A stretch of 64,000 nucleotides of DNA from Nicotiana tabacum (GCF_000715075.1 NC_134094.1:81049120-81113119); one strand, 5' to 3'; positions 9,911 to 20,882 are shown, counted from the first letter of the stretch. The notes: generated by a model from the sequence alone, not told the origin. Translations and numbers: made by a program.

Positions 9911-12666
9911 TGTCACGACCCAATTTCACCTATAGGTCGTGATGGCGCCCAACACTACAGCTAGGCAAGCCAACTTAATAAATTAAGCATATACTGACAA
10001 AATTTAAAACCAAGAAAATAATAAAACCCAAATTCTACCAATGTGTGTGCCAAGACCTGGTGTCACAAATGTATGAGCATCTAGTAGATTATACAAAACT
10101 TCAAATACTGTCTGAAATAAAAATAGACAGAATGAAAATTCAAGGAGAGGCACTAGTAGCTGCAGAATGACTCAGAAAGTGTAGCTCACCACTATGCCCC
10201 TGGATAACGTGGATGTAAGATAATAGGTCCCCCACTAGTACTTGCCTCAGGTCCTGCACAAAAAAATGTGCAGCAATTGCAGTATGAGTACGAAACAACG
10301 TGTACCCAGTAAGTATCAAGCCTAATCTCGAAGTGGTAGAGACGAGATGACCGACTTTGACACTCACAATGGGTCAATAATAATAATTTAAAATACAACT
10401 AAGATATTTAAATCAGCATGATTTACAGGATTTAAAATAATTTATTTAATCAACGGAAATAATCAAATTCCTTCAATTCAAATAATTTCTAATTTATCAA
10501 TTAAATATCATTTACAGGAATAACAATTAATTCTTTTACAAGCAAGAATAATAATTCATTAAATTTTAAAGCTTTTTCCAATTTATCAATTAGCTTCGCA
10601 AGCTAAAATAAGCTATTAAAGTATAGTGTAATTATTATTATTATTAAGCACAATTTCTGCCGAGGACGTACGGCCCGATCTAGAGTTTCGTGTACACTAT
10701 CGAGGGACGTGCGACACGATCCATAGATGCATCTATCCTGCCGAGGCGTTCGTCCCGCTTCACAAGAAAGGAGGACATTTTCTTATGTACCTCCGGAAGG
10801 AGAGTATATTTATTATAGGATAAATTCGGGAGGAAGAACAATTTCTTTTAACAATTAATTAATTTAAACAGAAAATCAAGCATATGAGATTTCCATCCTT
10901 TAATATCTTTATCTAACAATTCACAATATATTCATATATATCAAATAATATTAATTTAACAAAAAATATAATTTACACAAGTAATTCATGCTTTGAGTCC
11001 TAAACTACCCAGACTTTAGTATTAATAGTAGCTACGCACGGACTCTCGTCACCTCGTGCGTACGTAGTCCCCACAATTAGCAACAATTATTTAATTTTAA
11101 TCATCTATGAGGTAATTTCCCCCTCACAAGATTAGACAAGAGACTTACCTCGTCTTGCTCTAATTTAATCCACTAGAAGGCCTTTTCCACGATTATCCAA
11201 CTCTGTCTGGCTCGAATCTAGCCAAAATAATTCGATACAATCACTAAAAATTATAGGAATCAATTCTATAATAAAGTACTACATTTTCAATAAAAATTCC
11301 GAAATAAATTAAAAATTTGTCCGTGGGACCCACGTCTCGGAATCCGGCGAAAGTTACGAAATATGAACACCCACTCAACCACGAGTCTACCCACACCAAA
11401 TCACTAAATTCCGATAACAATTCGGTCCTCAAATCCTCAAATCTATCCAAGGGGATTTTCAAACTTTTTCAACTCAATTCACCAATTACGTGATAAAAAT
11501 AGTGATGGATTCGGGTAATTTAACCAATATTGAGTTAAGAACACTTATCCCGTTGTTTTCTCTGAAAATCTCTCAAAAATCGCCTAAATCCGAGCTCCAA
11601 ATCATTAAAAATGGTGGAACAAAGTCCCATTTTCAGAACTTTAACTCTCTGCCCAGTGATTTCTTCTGCGCGATCGCGTAGCACAAATTTTACTGCCCAA
11701 ATATTAACCCTACGCGATCGCGGAAAGTCCCACGGGATCGGGAAGCATAGTCTCCGCAAGCCTACGCGATCGCGAGCCTCCTTATACGATCGCGAAGCAT
11801 TAAGCGCGTGACCCAGCTCCTCCCCATTTTCCCCTACGCGATCGCAAACAACCACACGCGATCGCGATGCACAAGCTGACCTAACCTACGCGATCGCAAA
11901 CGTGCCCACGCAATCGCATAGAACGAATTTCCAGCTGCCCAAAATATGCCTACGCGATCGCAACCCCATTCACACGATCGCGTAGAACAAATCCATATCT
12001 GTCCAAATTACTGTACGCGATCGCAGACCAACTTACTCGATCGCGTATAAGGAAATCATAAGAAAATACCAGCAGTTATCAACAGTGTTTCAAAGGCCAA
12101 AAGTGATATGTTAGTCGTCCGAAACTCACCCGACCCCTCGGGACCTCGACCAATTATACCAACAAGTTCCAAAACATCATACGAACTTAGTTGAACCCTC
12201 AAATCATACCAAACAACCCTAAAATCTCGAATCATCCCCCAATTCAAGCTTAATGAAACTTAAGTTTTTCAACTTGTACATTCGGTACCGAAACCTATCA
12301 AATCATGTTCGATTGACCTCAAATTTTGCACACAAGTCATAAATGACATAACTGAGCTATGAAAATTTTTAGAACTGGATTCCGACTCCGATATCAAAAA
12401 GTCAACTCCCCGGTCAAACTTCCAAACTTAAATTCCTATTTTAGCCATTTCAAGCCTAATTTAACTACGGACTTCCAAATAAAATTTCGAACACGCTCCT
12501 AAGTCCAAAATCACCATACGGAGCTGTTGGAATTGTCAAAATTCTATTCCGGGGTCATTTTTTAAAAATGTTGACCGAAGTCAAACTTAGCACTTTAAGT
12601 CCAACTTAAGGAACCAAGTGTTCCGGCGGGGTTCTAAAAGTTAAAATGACCGGTTGGGTCATTACA
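9911..12666 (-). repeat. 5' LTR of the Tekay-like element (2756 bp)
   Basis: On the minus strand it runs from TGTAATGACCC (12666) to GGTCGTGACA (9911) and matches the 3' LTR at 1891-4741. It lacks about 95 bp relative to that copy, partly from a different block at 10140-10265 and partly from a shortened stretch near 12620. The CpG palindrome array is at 11663-12053. It should contain the promoter for the genomic RNA; I could not place a convincing TATA box. Confidence 0.92.
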
Positions 12667-12671
12667 ATAAT
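12667..12671. repeat. Target site duplication, right copy (ATAAT)
   Basis: Exact match to 1886-1890. Confidence 0.9.
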
Positions 12672-13054
12672 AATATAACTTTTATTTTTTACTAAGTATA
12701 TACTACAGGTTAGCATATTCATCTATTCCCTAAACCTAATATCAATACCGCTCAGGAACACGTTATACTTTCTAAAAATTTCTATATTTGATAACCACTT
12801 ATTATATTGTATGAATCGCAAACCTAATACTAATACCTCTAGGAACTTGTTATACTTCTTAAATATTTTTATATTTGACAATATTTTATATTATCTGAAT
12901 CCATTCCTATTACTAATTTAATTGGAGAACTTATTATATTATCCGAATCCATTGGAAAAACATAGTCAAACACTTTTATAAAAGAAGCCACTGTTCCATA
13001 TTCTCTATCATAAACTTTTTAATTTGAGAAGTATTTCTCCATAACATAATGATA
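12672..13054. other. AT-rich DNA with a diverged internal duplication
   Basis: CAAACCTAATATCAATACC at about 12731 and CAAACCTAATACTAATACC at about 12820 head two copies of a roughly 90-bp unit (GTTATACTT..TTTCTATATTTGA). No gene seen. It probably belongs to the Helitron-related sequence that continues to 13267. Confidence 0.5.
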
Positions 13055-13267
13055 TCCAATCAGTTTAAATTCATATATTATGCTAATATATGTAATAACA
13101 TTTATCGGCATTTTAAATTATGGCCGCATTCCATATACATATATTTTAAAGGTTGTTTTATTGTTGATATTTTTCTTATTAATTTAATTTGGTATCCCTT
13201 CATATAAATAATTGACTAAATCATCACGTGTCATTATTAACGTGCAACACACGTACATAGAAACTAA
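13055..13267 (+). mobile_element. Helitron 3' terminal region with hairpin and CTAA end
   Basis: The segment ends with hairpin ACGTG-CAACA-CACGT at 13240-13254, followed by ACATAGAAA and CTAA at 13264-13267, then T. This is the Helitron signature: a short hairpin about 10 bp before a CTRR terminus, with insertion between A and T. The preceding 180 bp is related to 18110-18283, which lies downstream of the helicase pseudogene. The 5' TC end was not found. Confidence 0.72.
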
Positions 13268-13842
13268 TATATTTTAAAAGCATGAATACAATGCCGGTTT
13301 ACAAAAATAACCTTATAATATTAAGCATAATAACTCATAGTAAAAGGAAATAACCGAAATTCTAGATATTAGCCTTATAATCCTATTAGTTTTAGGACAT
13401 AATACTACACATTAGAAATCCTACATAATTACCTTTAGGAATCCTATTAGTATAATTATTTTCGGGCTGTCTAATTCATATAAAATTGAACAAGTAAATA
13501 TCGTTAGTCATGTAATCCTATTATTTTTAGGATATACTTCTTAAAAATTCTTATTACTAATTTAATTCGAAAACGTATTATAATGTTCTATTACTAATTT
13601 AAATTGAAAATGTATTATATTGTCCAAATTCATTTAGAAAAAGGCGAGTCTATTTTATTATAAAAGCATAAATACAATATTAATATACCAAAATAACCCT
13701 AAGATATTAAGCGAAAGAACTCATAAGGAAAGAACATAACTGCAAGAACCTATGTTTTGGACTACAGTACCTTCTTTGCTAATTTTTAATATTTAATATT
13801 TTAAAATTAATAAATTTTTGTCTATTAAATTTTTATTAAAAA
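13268..13842. other. AT-rich intergenic DNA, no gene seen
   Basis: Two diverged copies of a word (GCATGAATACAATGCCGG at 13280, AAGCATAAATACAATATT at 13664, each followed by AAAATAACC..ATATTAAGC) lie about 385 bp apart. Nothing coding recognised. Confidence 0.5.
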
Positions 13843-15862
13843 TGTGATGACCCAAAAGGCCATCTTATGTTTTAGAACTCGAATCTGCGCTCTTAAGCCT
13901 TAATCTCATTTTTACCATCATCGATTTGCGTGCGCAGTCCGAGCGTGTTTCCAAAAAACTTTTATGTTGAAAATTGATGAAAATAAGAATTTTTGCCTTA
14001 AAAGTTGATTTTAGTTGACTTCGGTCAATATTTTTGGTAAATGGGCCCGGATCCGTGTTTTGACGGTTCTAGTAGGTCCGTATCGAATTATGGGACTTGG
14101 ACGTATGCCCGAAATCGAATTCGGAGGTCCCTAGCTCGAGTTATGAATTTTTGATAAATGCAACAAGGTTAGATAAACCACAAATGCGACATCTGCAGTT
14201 GATCAAAATGACTTTTGGACGGGAATTTTTATTCATTTCCCAAATTTTCAAGACCTAAAACACAAGAGGCGATTTTCCAAAGACCATTTCTTCCCCAAAT
14301 CATAGGTAAGTTATTCTAAACTGGTTTCTTTCAATCTTTCACTACATTTTACAAGATTTCAACCTAAAATCTAAAGTTTTCATTGTAGAATTAGGGGTTT
14401 GGGCAGAAACTAGGGATTTCGAAAATTTTAGGTCGGATTCCAAAACCAATTATGTATCCGGGCTCGGGGGTGAATGGGTAAATAAATTTTAGTCCGAACC
14501 TTGAGTTTTGACCATGCGGGCTCGGGGTCAATTTTTAACTTTTTGGAGGAAATTTTGAAAAATCTAAATTTATGCAATGTAATTAATTTTTTTAGCAATA
14601 TTTGATATTATTGAGTCGATTTTGAATAGATACCAGTGATTTGGAGTTGGATTCTAGAGGAAAAGCTATAATTGAGTATTAAGTGGCCTTCAGAGCAAGG
14701 TAAGTGTTGTGTCTAACTTTGACTTGAGGGAATTTATCTTTTTTCTATGCCTAATTACTACATGTTTATACTAGTTTTGTTAAATTGATCGTTCTTATCA
14801 TGTTTACGGATTTTCTGGTGATAATCGAGTATTTATTTCAAAGTTGAGATTGATATTGTGGAACCAAATGTTGAAATAAGGCTTGTACTTGTTATTCTAT
14901 CTCTTTGTCTTTATTTGTGCATTGCATTATGGTAAGGGAGAGTGTTAATGCACGAAGGGTGATGTCATGCCATATTGTGAATGTTAATACACGAAGGGTG
15001 ATGTCGTGCCATATTGTGAGTGAAAAAGCACGAAGGGTGATGTCGTGCCATATTGTGAGTGTTAATTCACGAAGGGTAATGTCGTGCCATGATATGAGAG
15101 TTAATGCACGAAGGGTGATGTCGTGCCGTTTCTATTGATTTTATGGTGAGATTGAGAGTAAAAGCACGAAGGGTGATGTCGTGCATTTTTCCTTTACTGT
15201 ATTCGTGTTCCTGTTGATTCATAGTATATTGGTTGTTCCAGTTATCATCCTGTTGTAGTTCATTATCTTGTATTTCCCCCAGCATGTTTCCCCCTCCCGA
15301 TAATTCTTGTCTAGTTCTTCATTAATGTTATTTTTATATACACTGTTAAATTATACAGGTTGATTTGTAGGTGCCTTGCCTTAGCCTTGTCACTACTTCG
15401 TCGAGGTTAGGCTCAACACTTACCAGTACATGGGGTCAATTGTACTGATACTGCACTCTGCACTTTCTGTGCAGATTTTGGTACCGGCTCGGGTTGATCG
15501 AGATTTTGCTATTGGACCGCTATCCGGAGACTCAAGGTAGATCTGTCGGCGTTCACAGACCTTGAAGTCCCTGCTTATCTTTTCTCTTCTACTGTTTCTT
15601 TCATTCAGACAGTTGTATTTCTTTCAGACTATTACTTGCAGTGAATTCTAGAATGCTCGTGAATTGTGACTCTAGATCCAGGTGGTAGAAATTATTACAG
15701 TTTTTATATTATTCCGCGCTCACTATATTACTCTTAGCTAATTGTTGTTATTTACTTAATGAAATAAGGATTGGTTTAATGATTCTCTAACGTTGGCTTG
15801 CCTAGCAAGTAAAATGTTAGGCGTCATCACGGTCCTGATGATGAAAATTTTGGGTCGTGACA
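13843..15862 (+). mobile_element. Solo LTR of chromovirus family Y (2020 bp)
   Basis: Begins TGTGATGACCC and ends GGGTCGTGACA, flanked by AAAAA on both sides. It matches, in reverse complement, the Y LTR at 59628-62543 at both ends and across the 39-bp repeat region. No PBS, PPT or internal region adjoins it, so it is a solo LTR left by LTR-LTR recombination. It is about 0.9 kb shorter than the Y LTR, and the missing part includes the CpG-rich repeat array. The A-run target makes the duplication weak evidence on its own. Confidence 0.85.
14945..15190 (+). repeat. 39-bp tandem repeats with built-in hairpin
   Basis: CACGAAGGGTGATGTCGTGCC starts at about 14951, 14990, 15029, 15068 and 15107, an exact 39-bp spacing. 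A sixth diverged copy is at 15165. Each unit contains the inverted repeat GCACGA...TCGTGC around a 9-base loop. The matching array in the Y LTR is at about 60310-60600. The open frames across it are by-products of the 39-bp (13-codon) period. Confidence 0.92.
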
Positions 15863-16589
15863 AAAAATATGTAGGAAGGTTTAATAAAATCAATTTCATA
15901 ATAATCATCCGTATTGGTAATACATTACCACTCCATAATATCCAATACCAAAAAAAAAGATAAAAGTAATATTAAATGGACTGCATAAAGAATTGAAATT
16001 GAGAAAAAAAAAATACCCCCACGATAATATATTTTTATATTATATTTGAACTATTTTTCTACTCAAATAATATTTTTTTATCAATTTTTTTGTGTAATAT
16101 TGAAAAATACCCAATTATTCAACAACAACTAAGAAAATATTTAAGAATATAAATGTGTGGGAAAGAAAAAGAATATGGTTGGTAAGAGTCAATACCACTA
16201 ACGATTCTACAAATATAAAGATCTAAAAGTGAAATGTCATATCATTCTTTTACTCTTTGAAAATAAAATTTATAGTGGAGAAAGTTATAATTAAGACTAA
16301 ATATTCAAAATAAGAGATAAACTAATATTAAGATCTGAATCAACATAGAATAAATTATTTTTTTATGTTAAAACCAAATAATTAAATCTTTTAATTAATT
16401 ATTTAGCAAGAGAATCCAATTCAATTATTGTTTAAATTCATCATTTGAGTAAAATTCTTATTCAAGTTAAAAATAAATATTGGGATACATAAAGTTTTTC
16501 CATAAAAAGAGTGTTAGAACACAAAGTAAAAAGGATAGTATATTATTAAGAATCAAAATTCTATACAAGTGACTAAGGAAGCACAATCA
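15863..16589. other. AT-rich DNA, no gene seen
   Basis: Low-complexity AT-rich sequence after the solo LTR. It may include decayed upstream helicase sequence, but nothing is recognisable before about 16590. Confidence 0.4.
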
Positions 16590-18010
16590 AAGCTAAATCC
16601 TAATCAAGAACTAGCTTTCAAGACTACATTATAAATAGTCGACTCTGGTATAACGGGATTATTCTTTGTAGATGCCTCCGGCGGAATCAAAATAATATTT
16701 CTATGTCATGCATTACTTGCAAATATCATATCAAGAGGCATGACATTGTTAGCTATAATAGCAAGTGGTGTACCAACAACGATTTTATTGTGAGGTCACC
16801 CAATTTAGATTTGATATACCTCTTCAAACAACTTAAATAACCATCACAAATATATCAAAGCAGAGCAATGATGCTAAATTTATATGGAAAGCAAAAATGA
16901 TAATATGGGATGAAGCACTTGTGGCAAAGTGTCAAACGATCGAAATAAATGTCCGGAGTTCTTATTAATGAACTGTTTGGTGGAACATTAATGTTTGGGA
17001 GGTGATTTCTGTTAAGTACTACCAGTAGTTCCAAAATCGACAAAAACAGAGACGATAAAAGCTAACTTGCCAAAGTTATACTTCTGGCCTCAAATGAAAA
17101 AGATTCAACTGACAAGAAATATAAAGTAAGAACAGATCCAGTATTCAGTGTATTCTTACTTTGTGTCGAAAATGAAAAAGAGCATCCAATAAAAGATGAT
17201 TTGATTTTTCCTGAACACTTGGTTATCAATCCCAGTGGTAACAGCAGTGCATTTAATAAGAGAAATATTTTTATCATTAGATTAAAATTCAATTTATGCA
17301 AATCGCATGATAGAATTAAAAATATATCTTAGCTAGAAAAAATGAATATGTTGATCAACTAAATAAAAGGTTGGTTGCAAAATTTTATAATAAAAATAAA
17401 ATATTTTTCAGTTTTTGACTCAGTAGAAAATGATGCCAATAATTACTACTAAGAAGAATACTTAAATACTTTAATACCAAATGGCCTTCTATCACACATT
17501 CTTGTTGTCGAGTTTATTATTTCTTACATATGTTAGTGTCAGAATATGTATAATAGACTAAGTTAAAATCGATCTTCCATTATATATAGGTTAATTTTGA
17601 AAAAAACAAATATGTTTGTCATGCTACTGAAAAACTTAGATACGTCGAATAGCTTATGTAATAGCACACTATATAAGTTTTGACAATAACGTTATACATG
17701 CAAAAATTATGATACTGGTCATTGTGCTTCTAAGTATATTCTTATCCCTGGATTAAGCTTTCGTCTTCCGAAACTAAGGAATAAAATTTATGTGAAAATA
17801 ATTTTTAGTATGTTTATGTTTTGCAAATATAACAAATAAAGCACGAGGACAAACATCCTAAATATTGGAATATATTTACCGTAATGTATTTTCTTGCACG
17901 AACAACTGTATGTTACACTTTCAAGAGGGATATCAAAACTGAAAACAAAAGTATTGGTTAAGGCAGAGCAACAAAAGCATTAGGAGGAAACATACATAAA
18001 AAATATTATC
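16590..18010 (+). pseudogene. Helitron helicase (PIF1-like) C-terminal part, heavily decayed
   Basis: Read across several frames, the sequence follows a plant Helitron RepHel helicase domain in order. NPNQELAFK and FFVDASGG come first. The Walker A position (about 16680) reads GGIKII where GGTGKT is expected, so the ATP-binding Lys is lost. LLAIIASGVPTTILL, then Walker B IIWDEAL (about 16900), LFGG..FGGDF, HPIKDDLIFPEHLVINPS (about 17180-17240), YLNTL..NGLLSHIL, MLLKNLD, NKARGQT (about 17840) and YVTLSRG (about 17920) follow. The protein would unwind DNA during rolling-circle transposition. There are many stops and frameshifts, and no Rep domain is seen upstream. The Helitron 3'-like region at 18110 follows in the same orientation. 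Confidence 0.8.
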
Positions 18011-18109
18011 CACAAAGAAGTATTCGTTAAGATACCATCACATTAAATACTTTTAAACTATAATACATAATTATCTAACCAACATGACAAAATTGATCAT
18101 TTGTGTAAG

Positions 18110-18283
18110 TTTTGATGATGTTCTTTTATTTTAAATTCATGTATTATGCTAATGTAATAATATTTTTCGGCATTTAGATGATTGTTGTATTATTATATAT
18201 AAATTTTCTCTCATTAATTAAATTTTATTATTCCTTTATATAAATAAATATTTAAATCATCATGTGTCATTATTAACGTGCAA
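18110..18283 (+). mobile_element. Helitron 3' region, terminal hairpin lost
   Basis: TTTAAATTCATGTATTATGC through TCATTATTAACGTGCAA is related to 13060-13247. It stops at ACGTGCAA, just where the other copy completes its hairpin and CTAA end. It lies about 100 bp past the helicase pseudogene, as expected for the end of that Helitron, with the last 20 or so bases deleted. Confidence 0.62.
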
Positions 18284-18367
18284 TGTTTTAAAGAAAGTAG
18301 TCTTTAAACAAATGGCAATGAGGAACACCATTCCTACTCCTATTTGCCCTAAAAATACTAATCCCCC

Positions 18368-18537
18368 AAATTCGGCGCTTCAATCCCACGATCTCTCACC
18401 ATAATTTCAACTCCCCGCCCACGAATTCTTCTGCGTTGGATTCTAGTCCTACAAATTTGACGCTTCAACCACGATTTCTCACCACGATTTCATCTCCTAA
18501 CCCACGATTTCTTCTGCCATGGATTCTGAGTACCATG
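18368..18537 (+). repeat. 85-bp tandem duplication
   Basis: AAATTCGGCGCTTCAA (18368) and AAATTTGACGCTTCAA (18453) begin two diverged copies that both run to CCCACGA.TTCTTCTGC and TGGATTC. No protein family recognised. It could be duplicated 5' flanking sequence of a lost gene. Confidence 0.65.
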
Positions 18538-18860
18538 ATTTCACAATTTTCTCAGATCAGTTTTCTACTTTTACAGTATATAGTTCTATGTTTTCTCCCT
18601 TGTGTGCATATGAAACAGCAACTCTGGACTACAAAAGGTGATTGATATGATTTCTATTTCATGAACAATCTTTATTCCAGTTGAGATTGTGGGGTTTACC
18701 ACAGATTCTTGCTCATGTGCCATCGTTGCCTTTCACATGCACTTTTTGGAGTAGCAGCAACAAGTCAATTATTTCAGATGATCTATTGCCTTATATGTGT
18801 TTCTATAAGTATTTTGTTAGAGTTTCTACTTATATTTATAAATACCTCTGTCTATTTCAG

Positions 18861-19015
18861 GACTTAATAGCGGCTGAAATCAATTTCGTTAGCGAAATTA
18901 ACAGCAAGTCAATGAATTGGAAATTAAAGGTTCGTATTGTAAGGATTTGGGAAAATCCGGATCGCGACAGACCTGATAGCCTTTTTTAATTGAGATTATT
19001 CAAATGGATGAAAAG
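18861..19015 (+). pseudogene. Replication protein A-like (OB fold, DUF223-type) exon fragment
   Basis: After a plausible acceptor (CTATTTCAG, ending 18860) the frame reads a stretch including NFVSEINSK, MNWKLKVRIVRIWENP and, after one missing T in a T-run near 18983, IEIIQMDEK, then a donor AAG|GTATTG at 19015-19016. The W-K-L-K-V-R-I-V-R-I-W block is typical of plant RPA70-like and DUF223 single-strand DNA-binding proteins. Plant Helitrons often carry such genes, and the helicase pseudogene is 850 bp upstream on the same strand. Only one exon-like piece is visible. Assignment is from a short motif. Confidence 0.5.
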
Positions 19016-19239
19016 GTATTGTTTAAAACTTTATAATTACTTTCTATTTATCATTGTTTACATATGCGTAATTATATTACAGTCATATACGGAATAACTT
19101 AGTCATTTTAACTATTTGAGCTTGTGATGTGGTGGAGTTCCATCTTGTTGACCTCTCTCACCCATCTGATCGATTTCGTTAGTAATAGACATATTTTGTT
19201 GCTAAAATGAAATTTGGAAAGTGAATAGATAATCAGATT
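19016..19239. other. Unassigned, possible leader of the adjacent minus-strand LTR element
   Basis: No gene recognised. The right part lies downstream of the PBS of the LTR at 19259-19849 and may be leftover leader or gag start of that element. Confidence 0.35.
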
Positions 19240-19849
19240 CCCAGTAACGGAACCAATTTGTTTAACCAAAAAATAGTTTTTATGATCAAAGCCAATATTA
19301 AAGAAGACCGGGTTACTGATAACCAAATTTACTTCACTTTCCCAAAAATGTGAGAATCAAATAAAAAATTGAAATGATAAATGAAGGAAAGAAATCTTAT
19401 TGTTGATCGGTGATTTCTCCAAGAATTACAAATCGGAATCTTCAATCAAGTAAAAGTAAAAGACTAATTGCATATAATTAAAAAATATTCAGATGATCGT
19501 ACAAAATGAGGCAAGAGTCCTTATATAAGGATACACAACTGTAACGGTTCCCTTACTTAAATCTTACCCGTTACTAATATTAGTTGTATTAATTGCCCGT
19601 TACTAAATTTACTCGTAACGGTTATGGTAATAATAGGTGATCGCGCATAATCAGGATTAATGCCGATTCTCTTTCCATATTTATAATTGATTTATGAATC
19701 TTCCCCTTTTATGGTTTTCATGCATCTCGTGCCTATTTCTTCTTTCCCAACTGTCAAGTACGGTACCATCTTTGATAAAATACTTTGGGTATTTTATCCA
19801 TGACTCTCCATCTTTCTTTAGTGACCCGATATAAGTGCCACCTGTCACA
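19240..19849 (-). mobile_element. Orphan LTR with PBS of a second Tat/Athila-type element
   Basis: On the minus strand the LTR would run from TGTGACAGGTGGC (19849) to TTTGGTTAAACA (19259), 591 bp. A PBS-like TTGGTTCCGTTACTGGGAA follows at 19240-19258. The LTR end and PBS resemble those of the Tat element at 20883 (TTTGGTCAAACA, then TTTGGCGTTGTCTG). A TATA box, TATATAAGGA on the minus strand, lies at 19518-19527. No matching second LTR or coding region remains, so this is a truncated 5' end. Confidence 0.6.
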
Positions 19850-20123
19850 ATACTATTAATTCATGTATCATGCCTCTAACGGACAAAATATAACATGAAC
19901 TTTGTAAAGAAAGGACAAAGAGAAGAATAAGATCCTTTCACTAATCCAGCTATCTATATAAGATCGAAACTTGGACTATATATATATATAAAAGATCGGA
20001 AAACTACAAAAATGAATAAAATTCTCATCTCTGATATATATATATATATATATATTCTACTACCCGAATCCCCAACTGCAAACTATAAAACAATTTAGAC
20101 CAATTAGCATATGTAATACGTCT
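19850..20123. other. AT-rich DNA with (TA)n runs
   Basis: Short TA repeats at about 19978-19991 and 20036-20054. No gene seen. Confidence 0.55.
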
Positions 20124-20560
20124 TATAAGATTATTATTATTAAGCTAATTGCTAATAGAATCAAGCCCTTGCTTTGGATACTAATTCATCCAACACAAAC
20201 AAGTTTCATAAAAGGAAGAAGGGTTGCTAACAGTGCTTTTATAGTGAATGAAATGCTAAAATACTTTAAAAAGACTATAGAAAATGGTAAAAATATTGAT
20301 AAAATTTGATCTTGAGAAAGCCCTCAACATGTTGGAATGGTCTTTCAATAAATTCTTTCTGAATTTCCCTGAATATTTGTTTAAGTTAATCATGTGCTGT
20401 ATCTCAACTTCTTCTATTTGAATCCTTGTCAATGGCAGTAGGACAAATTATTTCAAGCCATCAAAAGGAATATTATACAAGGGGATCCCATGTTCCATAT
20501 ATTTTCTAATATGTATGGGAAATTTATCTAGGCTAATAAATGAATAGCAGTTAATATTAA
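20124..20560 (+). pseudogene. LINE (L1-type) reverse transcriptase fragment
   Basis: The reading contains LIANRIKPLL, HPTQTSFIKGRRVANSAFIVNEML and, after a one-base shift near 20308, DLEKALNMLEWSF, FPEYLFKLIMCCIS and further degraded RT. These are motifs 1-3 of plant L1 reverse transcriptases. The catalytic DD box and everything after it are absent. The fragment lies between the orphan LTR and the BRR2-like tail. Confidence 0.8.
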
Positions 20561-20743
20561 AGGTGCACACCTATCAAAATATCCAAATCTGAACCTTACC
20601 TCTCACACCTATTTTTCGCGGAGGACCTAACCCTATTCCTGCTAGCAGATGCTTGTAAAAGTAACTGTGATACAATACCAAAATTGTATTTAAAGCCATT
20701 GAAATCTGGTTTATCAAAAAGGACGGGTCTACAACAAACAGCC

Positions 20744-20882
20744 ACATAACTAATCACCACTAGCTTCACTACAGAAATAAATCAAGCATTCCGGGAAAGT
20801 TAAAGAAAAGCTGCATTTTTCTGTTTTACTGCCATCTTCAGTCATTTCAGCTTTAGCATCAAGTGTAAAACTATATTGTGGT
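20744..20882 (-). pseudogene. BRR2: BRR2-like helicase pseudogene, C-terminal tail
   Basis: Reads QYSFTLDAKAEMTEDGSK near its start, which continues the CDQ..YSF end of the second Sec63 unit of BRR2, the U5 snRNP helicase. The preceding part is at 32606-33373. The Tat element (20883-32401) sits exactly between the two pieces. After this the frame runs into unrelated sequence, so the true C terminus is not clear. Confidence 0.72.

Larger units (their letters stand above)
1891..12666 (-). mobile_element. Tekay-like chromovirus (Ty3/gypsy LTR retrotransposon), complete but dead
   Basis: The element reads right to left: 5' LTR 9911-12666, PBS 9896-9907, gag about 9719-8377, protease, reverse transcriptase, RNase H, integrase and chromodomain down to 4737, PPT 4742-4754, 3' LTR 1891-4741. 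It is flanked by a perfect 5-bp duplication ATAAT. Domain order PR-RT-RH-IN-CHD, an Arg-Gly-rich Gag N terminus and LTRs of about 2.8 kb fit the Tekay/Del lineage of plant chromoviruses. Gag-pol would be a single frame, but I count at least ten in-frame stops and two or more frameshifts, so no protein can be made. The boundaries come from matching LTR ends (TG...CA), PBS, PPT and the duplication, which agree with each other. Confidence 0.93.

Noticed and set aside
14905..15138. Open frame with 13-residue repeats; same at 60362-60637 on both strands
   Set aside because: 39 bp is a multiple of three, so any open unit stays open. The array is part of an LTR.
14945..15190. CRISPR-like array
   Set aside because: Units abut at 39 bp with no unique spacers, and the context is a plant LTR.
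17062..17301. 79-codon minus-strand frame resembling a hydrophobic secreted peptide
   Set aside because: It is the reverse strand of the Helitron helicase pseudogene.
18436..18989. A complete small host gene on the plus strand
   Set aside because: Frames cross a tandem duplication and have no recognisable domain apart from the RPA-like exon at the end.
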